A DNA stretch of 64,000 nucleotides, taken from Devosia yakushimensis (GTDB taxonomy: Bacteria; Pseudomonadota; Alphaproteobacteria; Rhizobiales; Devosiaceae). The position numbers and the translations under genes are program-made. The first letter of the stretch is position 1; each line of letters starts with the position of its first letter. The stretch is from assembly GCF_030159855.1 (NCBI RefSeq), contig NZ_BSNG01000002.1, forward strand, positions 210,054 to 274,053, in the 5' to 3' direction. Positions 55,832 to 64,000 of this stretch are shown here, piece after piece. Under the pieces are notes generated by a model. The model worked only from the letters and a program-made list of their open reading frames with translations. It was not told where the DNA came from and made no database searches.

Positions 55832-56566
55832 TCAGGCGCAGATTCGGCCGGGCGAGCCCGGTTGAGCTTGGTCGCGGCTGCGTCCCAGGTGATAATTGAC
55901 CAGGATGGCGTCTATCCACAGGCCGGGCGTGCCGTGCGGGCGCTGGTGCGGCGCAAAGGGCAACATGACCGCGTCGAGCTGTTCCATGGCGTCGAGCAGC
56001 GTGTCGATCTCGCCCGAAGTGAGGTCCTGTCGGCGGCCTTCGTCCGTTAGCCGCACTATGCTGGCGCGCCGGCAGGTTTTGGTGATGGCGTGGTATGCAT
56101 CCCAATGTCTCAGGCAGACCCCATAGCCGCCATCGATCCAGTCGCGCCACTCGCCGCGCGCGGTGGCGGCAGCGCCTGCCGGCGAGAACGAGCCGTCGAC
56201 CCATGCCCCGGGGTAACCGAGCGCGCCATCGGGTTCTGCGGCCAGGCGGGAGACGAAGTCAGCGACGAAACGATGTTCGAAAAGGTCTGCTGCCGCATGG
56301 GCATCAAGATCGTGCGCCCGGCGCAGCCACCACGCTGCAGCGGGTGAATACCAATGCGCCGGTTCGCCAATCGGCGTACCATGATGTCCGCCGATTGGGC
56401 TGAAATAAGCGCCGTTTGGCCAAATGCCATAGATGGCGCCGGGAATGGCGCGGGCCTCGATCAGCGAGCGGACACGCGCCGGGCTGATATTGGCAAGTGC
56501 CGCCAATTCGCTCAGCGGAACGAAATGGCGCAGGACGTAGTTCCGCAACAGATCGACGTCGGACAT
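55832..56566 (-). CDS. Hypothetical protein, possibly DUF6058-like
   Basis: A 244-residue protein of uncertain family. The N-terminus, LLRNYVLRHFVPLSELAALA then NISPARVRSLIEARAIPGAI, resembles a helix-turn-helix followed by an IYGIWPNGAYF pattern and a Trp-rich middle (HWYSPAAAWWLRRAHDLDAH). This order recalls DUF6058 proteins, but I am not certain. No signal peptide or membrane helix. It is divergent from clpB across 180 bp and stops just before the DUF4167 terminator. Confidence 0.6.
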   Translation of the reverse strand: MSDVDLLRNYVLRHFVPLSELAALANISPARVRSLIEARAIPGAIYGIWPNGAYFSPIGGHHGTPIGEPAHWYSPAAAWWLRRAHDLDAHAAADLFEHRFVADFVSRLAAEPDGALGYPGAWVDGSFSPAGAAATARGEWRDWIDGGYGVCLRHWDAYHAITKTCRRASIVRLTDEGRRQDLTSGEIDTLLDAMEQLDAVMLPFAPHQRPHGTPGLWIDAILVNYHLGRSRDQAQPGSPGRICA

Positions 56567-56746
56567 GATTGGCTCTCTCCCTCAAGGATTTTGCTTCGGT
56601 AAAGCCTTTTGTTCAAGGCGGGGGTACCCATATATCTCTGGGTGATGAAACAGCGCCGATTGCCGGGCGTTTCATTGCACGACGCTTCCGCCGTTGGTTT
56701 GGTGCCTTTCGAAGGGCCGGGCCGCGGGCGAGATCAGGAGAGTTGC

Positions 56747-59359
<2,613 letters not shown>

Positions 59360-59380
59360 CTATCGTCAAGCGTTAACGTG

Positions 59381-59412
59381 ATGGGCCGGTCGCAAGACCG
59401 GCCCATTATTGT
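59381..59412 (+). terminator. Intrinsic terminator of clpB
   Basis: ATGGGCCGGTC (59381-59391) pairs perfectly with GACCGGCCCAT (59396-59406), loop GCAA, then a T-rich tail. It lies 22 bp after the clpB stop. Confidence 0.93.
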
Positions 59413-59476
59413 TGTACGGGCTTGCATGCCGCTGAATGTTGTGAGAACAAATAGTGAACTAACAGGAGTGCGAGAA

Positions 59477-59815
59477 ATGAGCGACAGGATCGACTATATC
59501 GAATTCCCCTCCACCAATCGCGGGCAGAGCAGCGCATTCTTTCGCGCTGCCTTTGGGTGGGGCATTACCAGTTACGGTCCCGACTACGATGGGCTGGAAA
59601 ATGCCGGTATCGATGGCGGCATCGACCAGGCCGAGGGCAGGGTGGCGGCCACCATGGCGGTGATCCGTACCGACGATCTGGATGCGGCCGAAGCGCGGGT
59701 GGTCAAGGCCGGCGGCACCATTACCAGGGCACAGTTCGATTTCCCCGGCGGGCGGCGGTTCCACTTTCGCGAACCGGGTGGAAACGAGCTAGCCGTTTGG
59801 ATCGCGCGGGAATAG
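59477..59815 (+). CDS. VOC-family (glyoxalase-like) protein
   Basis: A 112-residue protein with the paired beta-alpha-beta-beta-beta fold: RIDYIEFPSTNRGQSSAFFR, then AAFGW and DYDGLENAGIDGG, ending FREPGGNELAVWIARE with the metal Glu of the family. It belongs to the glyoxalase/bleomycin-resistance superfamily; substrate unknown. The ATG has CAGGAG upstream. The MFS exporter gene follows after 29 bp, so they may be co-transcribed. Confidence 0.86.
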   Translation: MSDRIDYIEFPSTNRGQSSAFFRAAFGWGITSYGPDYDGLENAGIDGGIDQAEGRVAATMAVIRTDDLDAAEARVVKAGGTITRAQFDFPGGRRFHFREPGGNELAVWIARE

Positions 59816-59844
59816 TCTCATCGCCCATGAGCTGAGGGAAGCCG

Positions 59845-61329
59845 ATGAGCCAGGATATCGCAACGCCGCAAAGCCGGCGCTTCGTCTTGATCGCGGCAAT
59901 CCTGGCATCGAGCATGGGCTTTATCGACGGGTCGGTGATTTCCATCGCCATTCCCGCCATTCGCGCCAATCTGGGCGCGACGCTGGCCGATGCGCAATGG
60001 ATCAGTAACGGCTATCTGCTGTTCCTGTCGGCGCTGATCCTGTTGGGTGGCGCGGCGGGAGATCGGTTCGGCCTGCGCACCACTTTCGGGCTGGGAATAG
60101 CGGTTTTCGTCCTGGCCTCGATGGTCTGCGCCTTTGCTCCGTCGCCCGCTATTCTGGTCATTGCCCGGGCGGTCCAAGGAGCGGGTGCCGCGTTCATGGT
60201 GCCGGGAAGCCTGGCCATTATCGCCAAGGCCTATCCGCGCGAGGAGCGGGGGCAGGCTATCGGTATCTGGGCGGCCGCCTCATCGCTCACCACCATTGCC
60301 GGTCCCATTATCGGCGGCTTCGTGCTGACGGCGTTCGGCGACTGGAGCTGGCGGCTGGTGTTTGCGATCAATCTGCCTTTGGGCGCGGCGGCGCTGGCCC
60401 TATTGTGGTTCAGGGTGCGCGCCGATCGGCCCGAAGCCGGGCGGCGGCTCGACATTGTGGGGGCGGCGCTCGCCACGCTGTCCCTGTTGCTGATTGCCTA
60501 TGGCCTCACCGGCGATGGCAGCGAGAGCACGCCGGGCTTGCTGCATATGGTGAGTTTTGTCGGGGCAGGTCTGGTGCTGGGCGGGATTTTCCTGGTGTGG
60601 GAGGCCCGGGCCGCTGATCCCATGCTGCCCCTGCGTCTGTTTTCGATCCGCGCCTTTTCCGGCGCCAATGCACTGACCTTCGCCCTCTATTTCGCGCTTG
60701 GTGGTGTCATGTTCTTCCTGCCCATGACCATGATCGGCGGCTGGGGCGTGACGCCGGCCAATGTGTCCCTCGCCTTGCTGCCCATGGGAGTATTGTTGAC
60801 GGTGCTCTCTTCGTTTAGCGGCAAATGGGCCGATAGGGTCGGCCCCGCGCCGCTGATCGCCTTGGGTTCGCTGATCGTGGCTGCCGCCTTTGCGCTATTG
60901 GGTGTCACCGCGCCGCTGCACGATCTGTGGTTCGCCGTCATGCCATCCATCGCGCTTTTGGGGCTGGGCATGGGCCTGGTGGTGTCGCCGCTCTCAACTG
61001 CCGTCATGACGTCGGTTGCCGATGGCGATACCGGGGTGGCGTCGGGCGTGAACAATGCGGTGGCGCGGGTGGCCGGATTGGTCGCCGTGGCGCTGCTCGG
61101 ACTGGTGGTCGCGTCCGTCTTCGAGCGGTCGCTGGGCAGTGCGGCGGAACTGCCGATCTTCTTCGGCCTGCCCGCTGACGGATTGACCGCGGCGGAAGAA
61201 GCGGCGCGCCTTGGGGCAACCGACGCCGCCTTTGCCACGATCGCCTATATCACGGCAGCGCTGAGCCTGCTTTCGGCGGTGATTGCCTGGCTGACGCTGG
61301 AGCGCAAGCATATGCCCGCGCGGGCCTAG
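59845..61329 (+). CDS. MFS transporter, DHA2 family (EmrB/QacA-like)
   Basis: A 494-residue protein with about 14 hydrophobic helices, the DHA2 pattern. Near the N-terminus it has MGFIDGSVISIAIPAIRANL and the motif LGGAAGDRFGLRTTFGLG (motif A). Motif C (GPIIGGFVL) follows in helix 5. It is a proton-driven drug exporter by family; the substrate is not predictable. The VOC gene is upstream on the same strand. It is convergent with the M23 peptidase gene, 2 bp apart. Confidence 0.9.
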   Translation: MSQDIATPQSRRFVLIAAILASSMGFIDGSVISIAIPAIRANLGATLADAQWISNGYLLFLSALILLGGAAGDRFGLRTTFGLGIAVFVLASMVCAFAPSPAILVIARAVQGAGAAFMVPGSLAIIAKAYPREERGQAIGIWAAASSLTTIAGPIIGGFVLTAFGDWSWRLVFAINLPLGAAALALLWFRVRADRPEAGRRLDIVGAALATLSLLLIAYGLTGDGSESTPGLLHMVSFVGAGLVLGGIFLVWEARAADPMLPLRLFSIRAFSGANALTFALYFALGGVMFFLPMTMIGGWGVTPANVSLALLPMGVLLTVLSSFSGKWADRVGPAPLIALGSLIVAAAFALLGVTAPLHDLWFAVMPSIALLGLGMGLVVSPLSTAVMTSVADGDTGVASGVNNAVARVAGLVAVALLGLVVASVFERSLGSAAELPIFFGLPADGLTAAEEAARLGATDAAFATIAYITAALSLLSAVIAWLTLERKHMPARA

Positions 61330-61331
61330 GG

Positions 61332-63374
61332 CTATTCGGCGTGCGCCACGGTCACCGGGGCCGGGTCGCGCGCCATCAGATCGTTGATCTGGGCGATGGT
61401 TTCCTTGAAGCGGCCGTCATATTGCTGAGGCAGGGAATTTTCCTTGGGCAGCTTGACGCTTAGCGGATCGACCAGATTGCCATTGATCTTGATTTCGAAA
61501 TGCAGATGCGGCCCTGTCGACTGGCCGGTGGAGCCGACATAGCCGATGACCTGGCCCTGGCGGACACGCACGCCCGGCTTGATGCCATCGGCAAAGCGCG
61601 ACATGTGGCCGTAATCGGTCTCGTAGCCATTGACGTGCTGGATCTCGATCTTGTTGCCATAGCCCGATTGCCAGCCTGCCAATAGAATAGTGCCGTCGCC
61701 TGATGCATAGATCGGAGTGCCCGAACGCGCCGCCAGGTCAACGCCGGTATGGAGCTTGCGGGTCTTGAAGATGGGGTGGACGCGATAGCCGAAGCGGGAC
61801 CGCAGGGTGCCGCCGCCTTCGAGCGGCCGGCGGGTCAGGAAGCGCTTGCCGGTTTCGCCTTCGGGATCATAGAAATCGACCATGCCGTCGTCGGTGCCGA
61901 AGCGATAAAGCTGGCGCGTCGTCGAGCCGAGCGTCAGCCCGACATAGAGCAATTGCTTGCGGCCGGTCGCATCGGGTGCCGATTCGAGCAGCTCGATGGA
62001 ATCGCCGGCCGTGATGCGTTTGTTCATGTCCACGTCATAGGCAAACATGCCGATGATCCGCTCGATCGTGGGATCATCCAGATCGTGCTTGCGGCCGGTC
62101 TCCCAGATCGAGCGATAGATGGAAGGCAGGTTCGATAGGTTGATCTGCTCGGCGTCTTCCTTGGGGAATTGCACGAAGTCGGGTGCGAGCCCAACCACGT
62201 ATTGCCCCGTATCGGTCAGGGCGACCGTTGCGATATGGGGATCGCCCGCGGCGCCTTCCGGACGGTAAAGGCTCATGCGATAGGGCACCAGGCTCGTCGA
62301 CTTGGCCGTCAGCGGACCGTAGAGAATGCGCAATCTGATGCCGGCCGGCAGGCCAGTGGCCGGGACGAGATTTTTGAGCGTGTTCTCCACCATGGCAATC
62401 TGATTGGCGGTGAAGCCATTCTTGGCCAGCGTGTCGGAAAGCGGACCCACTTCGCGTATGGTCAGGAAACGCTCGCTGCGGCCCAGCACATTGTCGGAGG
62501 CAATTGTCGTCTTGGGCAGCACCGTCACGTTCTCGGCGACGCCACCCAATACATTGCTGGCTGCGCCGGGCATGGGATTGAGATCGCGCACCGTCGGCCC
62601 CAGGGCGGCATAGGCCAGCGTCGGAGAGTCCGCGGCATCATCATAGAAGGTGGATTCGACGACCGTGCGGACATAGTCGGCTGCCGATTGATCGGAAATG
62701 GTGGAGGGGGGCACGAAGCTTGCCGGCATGGCCGCGAGCTTGACCGCAACCTCACCTTCGACCTGGGCGCCATAGACGTCGGTATTGACGTCAACCGCAT
62801 TGGCCGATTCGATGGGCTGGGTGGCATTGAGAATAGCCACCGGATCATAGGTAGGCACGTCGTCGGAAAGCGCCGTTGCGGCCGTCGCCAGCGTGGCTCG
62901 GATCCGTATGAAAGGCTGATTGCGGATAATGTCGCGGCCATCGACATTCTGGCGGATGGAGGCCTCGATAACTTCGAGATCGGAGCGGGTCGCGGCGACC
63001 GGCCGAATCCGTGCTGATTTGGCAGAGATATCGGTGGGCGCCAAAGCTTCGCGTTTCGGCGCTGCCAGTTGCAGCGCTTCATAGGCCGTCGAAAAATTGC
63101 CCTGGCCCTGGAAGGATACATAGAGTGCGGCGCCCATCAGCAAGACGCTGGTCAGCCCCGTCATCACAGTGCCGCTCAGCCAGGCAAAGCTCAGTTCGCG
63201 GCCATGCGGAATCTCGCCATCTGTCGATTGTACCGTCAGGGCCGGGCAGTCCTCAAAGCCTGTGGCCTTGAGCAAAGTGGCATGGCGATTTCTCTGCGCT
63301 GCGTTCAACGCCCCATCCTTAGTCCGTTGCGGTTCGTCTCCGCTGATCCCGCTACAAGAGGGGGATTTGGGCAC
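61332..63374 (-). CDS. M23-family peptidoglycan endopeptidase with membrane anchor
   Basis: A 680-residue protein. One membrane helix at about 62-87 (FAWLSGTVMTGLTSVLLMGA) puts the long C-terminal part in the periplasm. A LysM/SH3-like region precedes the peptidase_M23 domain near 535-640, with metal ligands in LHTGVDLAA (HxxxD) and GPHLHFEIKI (HLHFE). It trims peptidoglycan cross-links in cell growth or division. The start is GTG at 63374; the next in-frame ATG is inside the membrane helix. The same gene lies beside the MFS exporter. Confidence 0.92.
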   Translation of the reverse strand: MPKSPSCSGISGDEPQRTKDGALNAAQRNRHATLLKATGFEDCPALTVQSTDGEIPHGRELSFAWLSGTVMTGLTSVLLMGAALYVSFQGQGNFSTAYEALQLAAPKREALAPTDISAKSARIRPVAATRSDLEVIEASIRQNVDGRDIIRNQPFIRIRATLATAATALSDDVPTYDPVAILNATQPIESANAVDVNTDVYGAQVEGEVAVKLAAMPASFVPPSTISDQSAADYVRTVVESTFYDDAADSPTLAYAALGPTVRDLNPMPGAASNVLGGVAENVTVLPKTTIASDNVLGRSERFLTIREVGPLSDTLAKNGFTANQIAMVENTLKNLVPATGLPAGIRLRILYGPLTAKSTSLVPYRMSLYRPEGAAGDPHIATVALTDTGQYVVGLAPDFVQFPKEDAEQINLSNLPSIYRSIWETGRKHDLDDPTIERIIGMFAYDVDMNKRITAGDSIELLESAPDATGRKQLLYVGLTLGSTTRQLYRFGTDDGMVDFYDPEGETGKRFLTRRPLEGGGTLRSRFGYRVHPIFKTRKLHTGVDLAARSGTPIYASGDGTILLAGWQSGYGNKIEIQHVNGYETDYGHMSRFADGIKPGVRVRQGQVIGYVGSTGQSTGPHLHFEIKINGNLVDPLSVKLPKENSLPQQYDGRFKETIAQINDLMARDPAPVTVAHAE

Positions 63375-63675
63375 GCCCCGCGTGTGACGCGCTCGGGCGC
63401 ATAGGCGCGGAGTCTATATCAATCGCCGCTGCTGATCCAAAAAAAATGCGGCGAAACTGCGTTGGGCGCCTGTTCGCAGCTGCGAAGTGAACAGGATATG
63501 CCGGTTTTCGCACCAAAAATGGCGCTTCAGACGCGCCCGCCCTTGTGTGCGCGCAAAACTGTCCCATATTCTAGCAATCACGCGTAAGGCCTGAAATCTC
63601 TGGCGCTTCAGTCGAGTTTTCCACCTTGGCCGGTCGGCCCCAAACGAGAAAATGTCATTTTTGTCATTTGGGTCG
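63375..63675. other. Intergenic region between the M23 gene and the rRNA promoter
   Basis: About 300 bp. No coding region is supported; one minus-strand frame crosses the rRNA promoter and is rejected. TGTCATTT occurs twice at 63653 and 63662, just before the -35 box, and may act as an UP-like element. Confidence 0.6.
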
Positions 63676-63704
63676 TTGACAGAAAAACGGGTGCCCCCTA
63701 TAAC
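63676..63704 (+). promoter_or_regulatory. rRNA operon promoter
   Basis: TTGACA (63676-63681), 17 bp, TATAAC (63699-63704), followed by a GC-rich start region. It points to the right edge and matches the strength and position of Rhizobiales rrn promoters. CarD encoded at 36050 is the kind of factor that stabilises such promoters. Confidence 0.9.
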
Positions 63705-64000
63705 CCGCTCATCGCTGAAGAGCGCGGCGCCAAACGGCGGCGAACGAAGCAGCAAGTCACTGAAACGAAAGAAATTTTAGTTTCAGGTTTACGCCAACGA
63801 CGTTGAGTGTTTTGCACTCCCACTGATGGCGGTTTCTGACAGGGCAGACGATCTGCCGGGCAACCGGCAATAGATCGCGTTTCCCTGACGAAATATCGAG
63901 GGCATGACACCCTCACCGACGTAAGGCCGGCATCGGCTCTTGGGTCTGCTTTTTGACATTGTGAAGAATGAAGAAAGAGAAACGTGGCCGGCGAGGTTCT
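63705..64000 (+). ncRNA. rRNA operon leader with boxA (16S gene not reached)
   Basis: Transcribed leader of an rRNA operon. boxA-like TGCTTTTTGACA is at 63947-63958, close to the consensus that loads the NusB/S10 antitermination complex. The end (GTGAAGAATGAAGAAAGAGA) resembles the sequence just before the 16S gene in related bacteria. The 16S start is beyond the window. Confidence 0.85.

Noticed and set aside
63414..63755. A 113-codon minus-strand frame near the right edge
   Set aside because: It covers the rRNA promoter, which is well supported, and has no family features.

Overview
The window looks like chromosomal core genome of a high-GC alphaproteobacterium of the order Hyphomicrobiales (Rhizobiales). 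The evidence is the gene content and neighbourhoods: argH next to a TlpA thioredoxin, the aerobic cobaltochelatase genes cobS and cobT, xerD/aroK/aroB, rpmB with DUF3108, a SUV3-type helicase, an S4 protein, fdxA and carD, then comF/grxC/nitrilase/DUF1178/ubiG/lysC/ptsP/prfA/prmC/DUF4167/clpB. A Devosia-like species fits best, but that is inference from synteny without a database search.

Layout. 1-12 kb: the start of argH, a thioredoxin, a YjfB-like small protein pair, a rhomboid protease, a cobalamin adenosyltransferase, a LysR/oxidoreductase divergent pair, GluQRS, an AlkA-type glycosylase, an outer membrane barrel and a LuxR-type regulator that share an upstream motif, an esterase, an HNH nuclease, a TetR pair with twin operators, and a parvulin divergent from secA. 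12-22 kb: secA, an L,D-transpeptidase lipoprotein, accA, xerD, aroK-aroB, bolA and a J-domain protein. 22-31 kb: cobS, a methyltransferase lodged between cobS and cobT, cobT, a phytase-like esterase, a queuosine precursor transporter, rpmB, DUF3108, then a 1.5 kb gap with gene remnants and palindromic repeats. 31-43 kb: helicase, S4 protein, GNAT, fdxA, carD with a structured leader, a kinase-like phosphotransferase, an orphan iron-type binding protein, a methyltransferase/comF pair, grxC, nitrilase, DUF1178, aldo/keto reductase. 43-56 kb: GT25 glycosyltransferase, ilvD, envelope proteins, ubiG, lysC, ptsP, prfA-prmC, DUF4167. 56-64 kb: clpB, a VOC protein, an MFS exporter, an M23 peptidase, and at the right edge an rRNA promoter and leader (boxA) pointing out of the window; the 16S gene itself is not reached.

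Links between genes. The cobalamin genes (adenosyltransferase, CobS, CobT) serve the aerobic B12 route. GluQRS and the YhhQ-type transporter point to queuosine use from salvaged precursors. secA, the parvulin, the L,D-transpeptidase, the M23 peptidase and the outer membrane barrels cover envelope assembly. prfA with prmC, rpmB, GluQRS and the rRNA promoter cover translation.

I found no CRISPR array, insertion sequence, prophage or evident defence island. The most interesting material is regulatory or repetitive: the motif shared by the barrel and LuxR genes, the carD leader, the GGTACG-type palindromes, the DFYRLV remnants in the 29.5-31 kb gap, and three families of dispersed palindromes.
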